Position numbers and translations under genes: made by a program
Notes under the pieces: model-generated
The model's database searches: none
What the model was told of the DNA's origin: nothing
The model's input: only the letters and a program-made list of their open reading frames with translations
Assembly: GCA_027886175.1 (NCBI GenBank)
Contig: JAJNNQ010000018.1
Span: 23,107,001 to 23,171,000 of the forward strand
From: Phylloscopus collybita
Taxonomy: Eukaryota; Chordata; Aves; Passeriformes; Phylloscopidae
DNA: 64,000 nucleotides
Reading direction: 5' to 3'
Shown: piece after piece, positions 25,373 to 37,500 of the stretch
Layout: each line of letters starts with the position of its first letter
Numbering within the stretch: position 1 is the stretch's first letter

Positions 25373-25387
25373 CCACCAGAGGGTGCT
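25373..25387 (+). promoter_or_regulatory. CTCF-like binding motif
   Basis: CCACCAGAGGGTGCT matches the core CTCF pattern CCASYAGRKGGCRS except for T in place of C in the GGC group. It sits in a segment (25240-25400) with more CpGs than its surroundings (gcgccc, gacaatacgcc, gggcgcc, cccggg). The motif points in the plus direction, opposite to ESRRB transcription, about 13.8 kb upstream of the ESRRB ATG. Occupancy is unknown. Confidence 0.45.
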
Positions 25388-27122
25388 CCCCATCTCAAAG
25401 ACAGAGTCAATGTCACAGATGCACCCAGACAGCCAGAGGAGCCCTGATTCCCAGTAATCATGGAATCCGAGCAAGGGAAAAATTAGAAAATTAATAATAA
25501 ATAACAATTAGTGATTCTGATCCTGTACCTCACTTCTGTTTTCCCATCCCTCCTGGCCAGGCAAGCTAAGGCCTGCTGTCCCATTTGTCCTCTGCGTCCT
25601 GCTCAGTCAGGTGATTTTCCTCACACTGAAGATTAAATCACTTTTATTCATTCCTCCTGGATCGTGGATCCAGAGCAGGAAATAAACACTTTCTGCTTGG
25701 CAGATCTGTAAGAGTGAGACTCCAGTTTGCCTGCCCCTGAGCAAGGTTAGGACCATACCCTCTGCTCAGACGCAGTTTTTGCAAATGAAGGCCTGACCTT
25801 ACCCCTGCACTGCCACAATGCTGTGAGGGCCACTAGCTCAGGTTCATTTACCCCACTCTGTCCTAAGCTAGTTTTCCAGAGAGCAGAGTGCCTGTTATGC
25901 AGAGATGCTTCAGGATGGTATTTTAAAACGTCAGTTTGGGGGCACTAGCATTGCCTAACTCAATAAGACACCTGTAGGCAGACATTTGGCAATGCAGTGA
26001 CCCACAGGCTCCCTTCCTTCTCTCACTGAAGGGAAGCAGAGATGTGTGACTGGGGTTGTACACTCATGAGCTGTGCACCTGGCAACACACCACCCTGTGC
26101 CTCAGCTTCCTGCTTGCAGAGGTTAGAAGTAATACCCAAGAGTTGCATCGTACGTGGAGAACAGAGCAGTTAGGATGAAATCATAATGGTTATACTCCAC
26201 CCTGAGATTCAGAAGAGAGCTTAAAGCATGCCAAGTAAGATCAGACACCTATGCAAAACAGACTAGCTCTGCTGACGTGTCTGGCATAACATCTGTTTGT
26301 CCTAGCTCCAGCTTACTTTGATAGTCCAGGTCTGTATATCCCATGGGAAAACCAGCTCTCATTGATGGCTCCCACCCAGCACATGTGTTGCCTCTTGCTG
26401 TCTGACCCCTACAAGAACAGATCATTATATATTTTTTTTTTAATTGTTCTTTCCTCTCCTGTTGCCACCAATGCCAGGCCCTGCCTAGGGGGATTTTTGT
26501 GAGAGTTCCTGCACTTTGGTACCCTAGCATCACTTTTTCATGTGTTGTCTTTAAACCACACAGTACAATTATCTGATGAAACTGTTAAAACTGAGTAGTT
26601 AAGCCACTGCAAATGACACTCATCCAGTCTCTTACATGGGTTAAAATATGTTTGGTAGGTTTGGCTTACTTTATCTCCTAAACGAACCATTATCTGCAGC
26701 ACATGTGGGAACCACTAAGTCAAAACCAGCCAACATTACTATACAATACTAGTCATCCTTGAGAGAAGCATCACATTCTACAGCCTGAATGGGGCAATGA
26801 ATTCTTTGAGTATTTGAGATAATTAATAATGAAGAAAAAGGGGAAAATATAAGAGAAAAAGATTTTATGGCACATTTCTTAGATATCTTGGACATCTGCA
26901 ACAGACAACTCTAATTCTTACAAACAAAATGTCAGGGATAGATGACAAAGGTATACTTCCTCTACTTTTCATGACATTCTCTCTTCAAATTATAGCAAAT
27001 ATCAGACACGGCATGGAAAGGTTAACCAGCATTAGGTTTGTACACTGATCATCCCAACACCATTAACCTTTTACTTCTCAGCTTGATAGAGTTTAACACT
27101 TCTGTATTACTATTACATACTT

Positions 27123-27425
27123 CATAGAATCAAAGAATGATTTCGGTTGGAAAGGACCTTGAAGATCACTTAATTCCAACCCTCTGCCATGGGCAGGGAC
27201 ACTTTCCATTAGACCATGTTGCTTCAAGCCCCATCCAATCTGGCCATGAACACTTCCAAGGATGAGGCAGTCACAACTTCTCTGGGCAATCTGTTCCAGT
27301 GCCTCACCACCCTCACAGTAAAGAATTTCTTCCTAAAAATCTAATATAAATCTACCCTCTTTCAGTTTGAAGCCGTTCCCCCTTGTCCTATTGCTACATA
27401 CCTTTGTAAAGTGTCCCTCTTCTAT
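27123..27425 (-). mobile_element. CR1 LINE fragment (avian, 3' end)
   Basis: About 300 bp of CR1 3' region in reverse orientation. The start, 'catagaatcaaagaatgatttcgg', is the reverse of the CR1 terminal repeats. It is followed by the reversed copies of the gene-end sequence: accttgaagatcact, ccctctgccatgggcaggga, aacttctctgggcaa, ctgttccagtgcctcacc and agaatttcttcctaaaa. The element is 5'-truncated at about 27425, as is usual for CR1. Divergence is modest, so this is younger than the copy at 40.4 kb. Confidence 0.95.
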
Positions 27426-30049
27426 TTGTTCCTAAACAAGCTTGTAAGTAGTTATCAAAAGTGTGGTTATTTAAAATTACATACTTTGAATGTTATATTT
27501 CTGCATACTTTAAGTAAGACCTTAAGCTTTACCATTCTTCCTGCACACATTACAGAAAAAACCTCTAAAGAAATTTCCTAGCCCTAGTGACATTGTCCTC
27601 TTGTATATTGCTGCTGGGGGGTTCATAGTTTTAATTACTGTTAGTAGGCTGTAAGTTCTCAAATATCCCAAATTCCTTCACTGTTGAGAACAAGAGCATC
27701 TGGGTGTCAGTTTTGCTCATGATGGCAAATTGCAGAGTCAGACCTGCCTTTCTCATTCACACAAATCTGCACCTCAGTGGAGATTATGACATCTATATTA
27801 TGTGGAATACGCAATATAGAAATGAGCAGGTTTTGATTACCTGCATTTAGCTGATCTGCAACTACATGAAATGGCAGCACTTAATCCAAATAGAGAGGCT
27901 GGGACAAAATGATCTCAAGCTCATAGATCTGCAAAACTTGACAGGACTCATGAAACAAAGACAAAAACTGTGTGTTAAATAGAGCAGACTACAAGTCAGG
28001 AGTTGGGGAAAACCACAATTGTGTTTACTTGTGAAAACTTCTCTTAACCCTCATGCACATATGCATTATTTTAGAGTCCATAATTACATGATCATATTTT
28101 TTCACAGTACCCCCTCTCAGACTGCACTCAGAAGGGATTTTTTCCTATGTAATGAGCAGCTGCTTGAGATGCTGGTTTCTGCTCATTGTTCAGGGCGTGG
28201 CCCCAGGCCTTATTTACTACACATTATTCAAACCTGGCTCTAGAGATTTATTAATTTCCTTATGTGTTTTTCTATGGGCTTGTCATTACACTGTCCAAGG
28301 GCTTCACTACCCCAAGATCATTTATTTCCACATACCTCTATGAGAGGAGAGGGTATTTTTATTCCCATTTTATGGATGATTGGCCAAAGATGGTGTTAAA
28401 ACATATTTGCTAATTCTGTGTGCCTACTCCAAGACACCAACAGCCTTACTGATCTGTGCTTGTATAGCACCTTGGGTTTAGTGGACTCTCATTCAGTTAA
28501 TGTGCAGCTTTAAGCACTCTGTGTTTCTGTAAAGTAAGCCCCTTGGGACCAAAAGGGCCCCTATAAAATAAGGAACATACAATTAAACAACCACTGGCAT
28601 AGCAGCTGCTTCAAAAATCCCTGAAAACTATCATATAGAAATGGTCATGTACAGAAGAGAAGTCAACTGTCAGGTCAGAATTTCACTGCCTCAGCTGTAA
28701 AAGCTTCCCTTTCTCTCCTGCAGTCCCTTGTCTCACTCAGTACACACCTGACAAATGAGACAGGGGTCCTACAGATGGTCGCTTTCACTGTGCAACTCTG
28801 ATTTACCTCAGAGCAGGTCCATCACATGCAGTGAATGAGGCAGGGGTCCTGCAAAGGAAACAGCATGCAGTGATGGAGCTAAAACACGAGTTCTGTAAGA
28901 CACAGTCAGGTAGACAGAGGTGCTTGAAGAGGATGACTGGTCTTTCTCCATTGTCCAGTTTTTGCAATAGTACCGTTTGAAATGCCATTTTCAGAGTTTA
29001 TTTAATGCAAAGAAATTCTGTCAGGAAGCATCACAATGACACTTTTGTGGATTATCAGAAAGGATGAATCCATCACGTGGACCACTACAACCAACGTAAT
29101 AGAATAAACAGGCTGCAAAGGTAGCTCATCCTCCTTTGTGAAAACTGTCATGAGGAGCCTGAAACACTGAGTGAATTTCAGACTCTGGCGACAGCTGAGA
29201 AATAATGATGCAGAGGCTTTTTCAACCATTCAATCCAAGTCATGCCTCTCTCCTCTCTAGCCCACCCCAGCCCACTTTCTTCTTTGTGGAAACAAAGATA
29301 AAAATTAAGGAAGTTGGTTAAGGCAAGAAAGAGTGCTGCTGCTATCTCTTTTAAAGGCTTACCCTGGTTGGGTATATTAGCATTTGGATGACAGGCCCTC
29401 AAAGGAATGTGGAGCACTTGTACTTCTTTGTAAACTATCCTTGTACTTACAGATGCTAGTGCTGATTTGATATAGGCACCTGCACATATCCCAAGCTTGC
29501 ATCAGCTGGACATACATGTCTTTACATCTCACAGGCACAAAAAAGAGGGATAGGACCAGATCAGGTGTGAGGTGCATCCTTCCATCCCAATGGATAAGGC
29601 AATAGCAGCATTATTTTTTCAAAACCGGCTGGAAAAATACCAGTCAAAAATTTTAGCCCCTCTCAGATGTCTGTTCTGATGCTTCTATATCAGTACCAGT
29701 TCATAACATCAAACTGAAATCTCCCCCATTGCAATCAAAGCCCATTTACTTCCAGCTCTGTCAACATCAGACATAGCAAATGGCTTTAATCACTTCCTCT
29801 TGGACAAAGCCTCTTACTATTGGAAGATACATTCCCCAGATCTTGCCTGATATCTAGATTTCCAAGACAGAAATACTAACCTAACAGAAACAAATTAACA
29901 CTTCAGTCCTTTTAACTTTATCCCTGGACATTCAAGTTTATCACTTGGAAGGCCAGAGAGTTTATACAAACATCCAGAACAAGGCACAAGGTTGCAACTA
30001 GCCTGCGAGCTTGCAGTAGACAAACCAAATTTCCCTTCACTTCCAGGGG
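27426..30049. other. Intergenic or intronic sequence, no gene recognised
   Basis: Noncoding by appearance. A short MIR-like match lies at 28353-28395. No CpG cluster or exon signal was identified. Confidence 0.55.
28353..28395 (+). mobile_element. MIR-like core remnant (short, weak)
   Basis: 'gtatttttattcccattttatggatgat' resembles the MIR segment ATTATTATCCCCATTTTACAGATGA. Only about 40 bases can be aligned by eye and flanking support is weak. Confidence 0.35.
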
Positions 30050-30094
<45 letters not shown>

Positions 30095-30117
30095 GGGGGG
30101 AAGGGATGGGGAAAGGG
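30050..30117 (+). repeat. Poly-A (41 A) followed by G-rich quadruplex-prone segment
   Basis: Forty-one A (30050-30090) run into GGAT and then four G-groups (GGGGGG, GGG, GGGG, GGG) at 30095-30117 separated by 2-3 bases. This fits a G-quadruplex pattern on the plus strand. No retroelement body is evident upstream. Confidence 0.9.
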
Positions 30118-30679
30118 AGAGTGTTAGCTCTTCACTGAGGCAAATATCCCATCTGGATTCAATTTCTCACACACTTTCAAAATCTTGATCTGTAATTTTG
30201 GGAAACTTGAGAAGATGTATTCTGATAAATCAAGTCCATCATACATAGAGTATTACATTCTTTATGTAGAACAGCAGAATTTCTTGGCAGTCTTTGATGA
30301 GGCTGAGAACTGTTCCCGTGGTCCTTACGTCCAGTGCTGGGCCTTGAGTACAAACCAGACAGATTTAATATAAAACAGTTCCCTGGAAACTGGAAATCCA
30401 CATCCTTGGTGCCTGTAGATATGAGTGTACACAACGGCCAGAATTGTGACCTGAAATGTCATAAACTTAAAAATGTGGGATTTAATATTAATCAGATATC
30501 ACAGATTTGCCTCCAGTGTTACAAGCTGTGAGCTCCCAGGGAAGCCAGGAGCCATTCCATGAAGACAGGAAGCAGAGGACCCTTCTGTGCCACAGGAGGT
30601 GTGACGGGGGAAGGTGAGCTGGCAGCTCAGAGGCGCAAGCACCGGCTCTGGGCTGCATGTTTGCACAACTGCTTGGGAG

Positions 30680-30830
30680 CGCATCCCTCGGCGATGTTAT
30701 TCACAGGCCTTGGCCGACAGTAAATAAGACGGTGGAGCTTGATTCATGAGGGATGACAGGAAATCTATAATGTGTGGGCTCTATAATCTGCTCGCTACTG
30801 CGTAGCAAAATGAAAGAACAACAGTCCAAT
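30680..30830. promoter_or_regulatory. Candidate conserved noncoding element
   Basis: A segment with more CpG than its flanks and dense transcription-factor-like words: cggcgatgttattcac, agtaaataag (FOX/homeobox-like), cttgattcatgag and tctataatctgctcgctactgcg. It has no long open frame and no repeat signature. Conservation is inferred from its look only. Confidence 0.3.
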
Positions 30831-31929
30831 TACCAAGTCCTTGCTGATCCCAAGCACATCCTCCAGATCTTGTTCGGCTCAGAGCAGTGGGAGTTTATTG
30901 GCAACAATGGAAATCAAGCTCTGGCACATGCCATCTTCCATTTTGGGATGGCAACAGTATTTTGGAAGCATCAGACTGCCTACCAGTGGATAAAAATGCA
31001 GCCAAGACTGTGGCATGACCTTCAGAGAAAATGTCTGGAGAGTGACAGGCTGCTGAGTTTAGTTCACCAAAGGGCTGTTCTTTTGGACACCAATTGCTGC
31101 ACTCAGCCACAGGCACTGTCTTTCCCGAGGGGCTGGTTGAGCCAGGAGCAGTGATCTACCCAGCCTCTTGCTCTATGGGGGACTGTGAACACCATTCCCC
31201 TAACACAAAACAACCAAACTGTAGCTCCACGAAACTAAAAACAGGGCTATGATCCAGCAGTTGGGATACAAAGGATAACCAAAAAATCACCTTAAGGAGG
31301 AGGACACAGAAGATGGGAGGGGTATGTGTATTCTGGTGCCAAATAGAAGAGGATTGGCTGAAGATAGTGCTTGTACCACGTGCAGAATTGGCTCGAAAGA
31401 CAGCAGGGATGAAGTCCATGACAAAAGCAGCCACAGAGGAGACTGCCCTCATACCACCAGTGCTGAACACATGGAAAAATGGAAGAAGGTTTCTTTCAGA
31501 CAAAACAGCCATCATGGTAGTGCAGGAGAGCTGACAGTTCCGGACAGAAGGGGAAGAAAAAAATTTTGATTCCTACTGTGCAGTGTCAGAAAATCCACAG
31601 GGAAGCCCAGGGCTGGGAAGGCACAGGACCACTCAGGTGAGGATCCTGGTAGCTTAGAAGAGCCCCTTTTCTCATTTTTCTCTAACCAAATAGATGCTTC
31701 ATTCCTTGGGTCTCTGGCCATTAACACCTTTCAGATCTATCTTCTGCCCTCTAGGAAAGGGGCAAGGAGAACCTTTCCCACTCTGGCAACAGGTAAACAG
31801 CATGTCAGGGTGGGGAGAGCAGAACAATTTCCCCTCGATCCCTAGCAAAGGCCTTCTTTGCTGAGTACACCCTCTGGGGACTGCTGTCCTTTCCCCGCTC
31901 CCCCTACAACAATCTCTGCTGCCACCTCC

Positions 31930-32220
31930 CCTCCCTTGTTATCTGTCAGTAAACAGTAATTAAAGAAGTGGCCTGCTTGATAAAGCTCCCACCTGCCCTC
32001 ACACGGTGCTGCCCTCTCGGACGTGTCTAATTAAAATCCTGATGAGAAGATGAAGAAATCCCAGCAGCTGGGAGTCTGCTGACTCTCTCTGCGCTCGGCC
32101 TCTTCATTACTGACGAGGAGGCAAAGAGATATAAAGGACCCCGGGAAATGCTCTGACAGACCAATCGATACAGCTTTTTGTGGGACGTGATGCTCCGCTC
32201 AGGACTGCTTTTTGAACTGT
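31930..32220. promoter_or_regulatory. Candidate conserved noncoding element / enhancer
   Basis: This segment carries two TAATTA-type homeodomain sites (cagtaattaaag, gtctaattaaaa), a FOX-like GTAAACAG, a CAGCTG E-box, a GATAAAG word and a CCAATCGAT word near 32160, in DNA with more CpG than the flanks and no repeat signature. Such a mix is usual for developmental enhancers. A TATAAAGG word (about 32130) without a promoter context is also present. Confidence 0.4.
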
Positions 32221-33326
32221 GTGGATAATGAGGATGCTGGAGCGTGGCTCACTGCATGGGGCTGCACTCTCCTGCTACGCTGCCGCTCCCAGGAACACAC
32301 GCAGGGCCCCCGCAGCCCGGCAGCCACTCCCACCACAAAGTGAATCCACACAGTTACAATAGCCGGGGCACTTGCCTGCCACCCACCAATCCAGGAATCA
32401 TTGCTTGTAGTGCCAGAATCCTGTCAAACCTCTGAGCACTCCATCAGTTCTAATGCAAACACAGAGCGTGCATCTGTGTACGTACAACTGCAAAATCCTG
32501 AGCCAGCACAAACCTTCCCTAAGCGAAGCCAACACAACACCACACACAGTGTGCACACCAGTGTGTTTAAACATGTGCTTATACATAAGAAAGCTGTGTT
32601 TTTACTGCTGTCCCAGGGTTTTGTGCTAGGGTGAAAATGTTGGCATGCACAGAATGAAACCACAAAGGTTTACACGATGTGCACGGCAATGTCGTCATTG
32701 TGAATCACTATATTTAGACACACTTCACTTCATGCAAATATATCCACTACATGGTTTTATTCCTGTGGGAGTTTTTTAATGTGACATCAGCTTTACCTGG
32801 AAACAAGCCCATTTTCACTGTCCAATTCATGTTTATCTCAAACAGCAGAGATTTCCTTGCTCTTAGTTTCAAGATGAAAGGAATAGTAAAAGAATGAAGG
32901 CAGGTCTATACTTTCTAAAGTTTGAAAGCACATGTCAGGCACGTGTCTCCATGTCCCTTCTCAGACAGCAACAAGCTCACAGGAGGTACAGCACCTCAGG
33001 AATTAAGATCATGTGCAAGAGTGGGAGTGCATACATGGCTGCAAATACAAGTGCACAGTGTATGTGCATGGAGGACATGCACATTCCACATGTGAAGTCA
33101 ATAAAAGAGTGAGCTTTATTCTGTCTGAGTTCACACCTCCTGCTTCTGATCACCTCCTGATGAACAAATCACTATTGTTCATGCAATCAGCAGCAGTCCA
33201 GCAATAGTTGGTTCTCTTTTCAGAATCCCATCTAAGTCCTTGTACGCATTTTATTCAACAGACTCAGTCACGTTTTTTCCCTCTCCCTCAATTACAATTA
33301 CTCTTACAGGACACACGTACTGGGAA

Positions 33327-33500
33327 AAACAAAACAAAACAAAACACAACAACACCCAACAAAAAACAACAACACCCAACAAAAAACAACAACAACACCA
33401 AAAAACCACCAAAAACACCACAGCCCAAGCAAAAAAAAAAAAAGAAAAAGAAAAAAAATTTCATAAAAGTCTCATGAAGTAAAAAAAAAAAAAAATTCTG
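33327..33500 (+). repeat. A/C-rich low-complexity segment
   Basis: It starts with (AAAAC)n, continues with duplicated 'caacaacacccaacaaaaaa' units, and ends in A-rich tracts (33431-33460 and 33480-33495). The apparent K/Q/N/T-rich peptides from it are artefacts. Confidence 0.9.
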
Positions 33501-33959
33501 TTAGAATTGCCATAATCCCTCCCCAATGTCCTCCTTGTCATGCCAGGTTCAAGGAAAAGGAACAAATAATTCCTAGACTGGTTTAACACTGAGTTAGACT
33601 TGCCAAAACCCCCAAACCATCTCAAGACAAATAGTCAATTACAAAATACAATCAGCAACAGCAAGAAGTGATCAGGCAAGTACAGAAGCAGTGGATTCAA
33701 TGTTAAAAGCTCAGGAATGATACTACAAAGGGGTTTTGGGGAGTACACTGGAAGAGACAAACCAAGGGGCAGCAGATGAGAGGTCCCACGGCAAAAATGG
33801 TGACAAGAAGCACTGTCACTGGGAAGTTCACAGCTTCTTTTGGCCCTCAGCCTCCCTTGGCAAGAGCTGCTGTTGTGCAGATCAAGGCAGCAGCTCTGGA
33901 TGCACAGAGCTCACCACGCAATCCCTGCCTGTCCCACTACCTGCACTTGATGGAATGAC

Positions 33960-34220
33960 ACATTGCTGCAGCAGCTAATAAATAGAAGTAATTTGATTAG
34001 CTTTCCCTAACTAGCGATAAGATCCTGACAAACCCTTTTTAATGCGTTTCTGGAGCAGGATGAAATTGTTTCATTTGGCGAGCAGGGCCCCACGGGAGTT
34101 GCCTCCAAGCTCCTTTAGTGAGAGGTAAAAATATGCCAATCATTAATGAGGGGAGAATTACGGAGACTTTAATGCAATCAGAAAAGAGGAGCCCTGAGGC
34201 AGCTGGGGAATAAAACCTGC
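33960..34220. promoter_or_regulatory. Candidate conserved noncoding element / enhancer
   Basis: The segment contains a GATA word (gcgataagatc), homeodomain words (ttgattagc, catTAATGag), a SOX/FOX-like aaattgtttc and an ACGG/CGAG CpG scatter, without repeat signature or open frame. It ends before a CA-rich run at 34260-34305. Confidence 0.4.
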
Positions 34221-34543
34221 CCTTAAATCAGAGGCAGGCAGCCGGAGCATGGAAATAAAGGCATACACAAGCATGTACATGCACACACACATACCTACCG
34301 CACACACACCTTCCAGAGCTGCTGTAAATACACTGGGAGTTTTGCCTGGGCAGCAAACACCCATCTAAGCAAATGGCATCCATCTTCCCTCCAAAAGATT
34401 TTTAAAACCACAGTAAACTATATCCATTTGGCAGACCCCTCCCTCTGCCAGGAGGGGACCACTGCCCAATAGAATTGCAAGTTTAAACATGTAAAAAGCC
34501 AGAGCCTTTTGTGAAGGAGTCATATTAGCTGCTTGGGTGTCAA

Positions 34544-34560
34544 GCAGCAGCAGCAGCAGC
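34544..34560 (+). repeat. (CAG)5 trinucleotide run
   Basis: Five perfect CAG units in noncoding context. No coding frame around it is convincing. Confidence 0.9.
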
Positions 34561-37500
34561 GAGGCAGCTTTGCCAAGTGGAAAGGTGCCTCTCTCAGGGC
34601 CAGACTTGCTGCATAAACACAACGTGTATAAACTGCTCACTGTCCTGCACTCATGCCAGAGGCAACATCTCCTGTATGGTGAAAGGCACCTCCTCCCATT
34701 CCCTCTCCACTCCCTCCTCAACCACTTCAGTGAATTCCCTCCCTCGTGTACAACTCATGTAACATTTATTCCTTAACAGAACAGAAGTCAGTCATAAAGC
34801 TGCTGGCATTTTCTCTGGCACTGAGAAGGCAGTGGCAGGCCCTAGTGGCCTGTCTGGTTCATATTTTGCAGGGGTGTGTGGGTTCTTTCAGAAACTCCTC
34901 CTATGAAAGAAAGCATTCCATCTTTCTGCAGCAATTCTCCAACCCTTGCTTGCACAATACAGATCAGCACAGACCATCCCAAAGAATGCTAGCTCCCATT
35001 TTAATGGCATAGAAAGCAGGACAGGAGTTTTCCCTTATCTCTTTCAGATTCATCTTGTTTACTTGAAAATAGTGAGCAAGAGTACTGGGATATCAAACAC
35101 CAGACACCTTTTCTCTGCCAGATACACAAAAAATGATGCTACAAAGGCTGGGCATGCCTTTTCCCTAGTTTGGATTAGCACTAACATACAGAGAAGCAAC
35201 TGAATGGCTGCTGAAAACTCTAAGAGGAAAATCAGTTCTAATTTCTGGCTTTAATATACAGTTGAGGGGATGTGAGACAACTGTTTCTTCCTCCCAAACT
35301 CCTGCACTGTAGTGAGAGACTGTGGCACCCCTTCCTTCTGCTAGGTGGAATGACTGTCATGCTTAGCATGCACTGAAACAATACACTCCTGTACTGAGAA
35401 AGCAAGGCTGCTGCTTCTCCTGTGCCTGAGGTGTGTCAGACACCCCTGCCACAAAAAGGCTGTGCTTCTGTACCATATTCTCACATGCACTTGACAGCTG
35501 TGGAACTAAAACCGGAGCAAGCGACTACCAGCCATTTAGCCCTAAAGACAAAGAAGTTACAAAGTCACCAAGACAGAGTAAAATATTAAGAACAAGTAAA
35601 GAGGGAACTGTCCTGAGCCTTGAAGCTTAGCAGGTAAGTTAAGGTGGGCAGCTGGCACAGTCCCAAACCTGTATCAAGCACAGAGCTGCATGTCCCACTG
35701 TTAAATGATCACAGAATACTTATCCCCAGGTAAGGAGGCCTGCACATCCCTCAGCAGCAACTCCTACTGGTTACTTCAACCCTATGATGATGGGCTCCCA
35801 AAGTAGTATTGCAAACCTCTCCGTAGCTGAAAGTTCAGAATAAAAAGCACCTCAGAAGAAAAGAAAACCTCCAGGTTCTCCCAGATTCTGTGTATCTAAG
35901 ACTGAGAGATCAAAGCAACTGTTGGGTGTATCACTCAGCCAGACTGCAAGGCCTCAAAAGTCAGAGAAATCACTTTCCAGAAACACAAACAAGTGAGAAG
36001 ACCCTATCATAGAAACCATCAAGACTGCAAAAAATAGCTAGCAGGAAATTCAGCATGGCTATAGCACAATGCTGTCTAGCATCTAGAAATTATTTCTGCC
36101 CCTTTTGAGTCAGGGCCAATTTTGACTGAAAGTTCCAGTTAATTCAGTGATTTTTTTTCCAGTCAAGAGCTCTAGGCTATTCAAGACAGTTACTATACCT
36201 CTTCCCTGATTCCACTTCTAGTGGTGATCCAGGTTTTACTGTCATGGTCCAACCTAGTTTGTGGTGGCACTCAAGCAAGCAGAGCAGCCTTGTGTCTCTC
36301 TCCCCTGAGCAGCAGGCAGAGATCTGAGATTGTGTCACACGCTGTGGCTCCACACACAGGCCTGCCTTGCTGCAAGCAGCTCCCTCTCATTCTGGTTTGT
36401 TATGATTAAAAATGCACATCACCCAGCGAGGCCTTGGAGTGGAACTCAGCTGGAAATTGGATCATTAATATTCCTTCTCATGCCCATTGCCACAATTTCT
36501 TACCTCTCCACAAGCAGTTGCTAACAATGCAACAATTGAGAGTCTCAGACCAGAAGTGAAGACTGAAATGCCCCTGTTATTTCAATTCATCAACCTTTGT
36601 TCATACCCTGGCATCCCGTCAAACTTAGGCCAGTGTACTGCATGTCAGCTGTCTTTCAACTTTGAACTGTCTTTTCCCAGTTTATCTACCAAAAGCTCTT
36701 AAGATCCATATCATCTTAAACCATCAGAAGCAGGATTCAAGATTATCCTTATTCCCAAGAAGATGGAAACATAGGGAAAGGAAACAATTAATTCAAAGGC
36801 TCTATCCGCTTATGGTTTTAATTCTTGGTACTTTCCACGCAGTTAAAGTACTCCAAATGGGTTGGAGACATAAATGCAAAGCAAGGGTAAGACATACCAT
36901 GTGATGGAGAACCCCACAAATGTACAAAGGGTTTGTTTTGGTTTTTTTTATATAGCAGAGTTATCTGCACGATCTCACATCAATCCTATGTGCTGCTACT
37001 GCTGCAACTTATTAACTGGGCAAACTAGAAGACATGTGCAAATTCCCCACCACTGCTAAAATGATCCTTTGACAAAAAGGATCCAGAAGCACAGAAATGG
37101 CACAGAACACAGAGCAAGGGATTAAAATCCCCTGTAAGTCTCATTGTATGCACTCATTGGCCTCTTCGAACATCCTTTCCAGTATGGTGTTCACATCAGA
37201 CAGCAAAAAGCACAACACAATCAGGACTACAGCACTGATCATGGAAAAATAAAAATGAATAGGCATATTTTCTTTTGGAACTTTAGCATCATCTCTGTGG
37301 ACACTGGTACCAGGCAGGGGAAGTTTGTTCTTGCTTGTCAACTTACTGAGCTGAAATTCCTTTGGCTGTGTGCCACACAGTGTCCAAGAGGTTGAATATC
37401 TACTTGAGAAGTGGAGAAACCTGGTAGCCAGCAACTAGCATAAGGCAGCTGGGAAAACATCACTGCTCACAAGAATCTGGACAACAGCTATAAATTCTGC

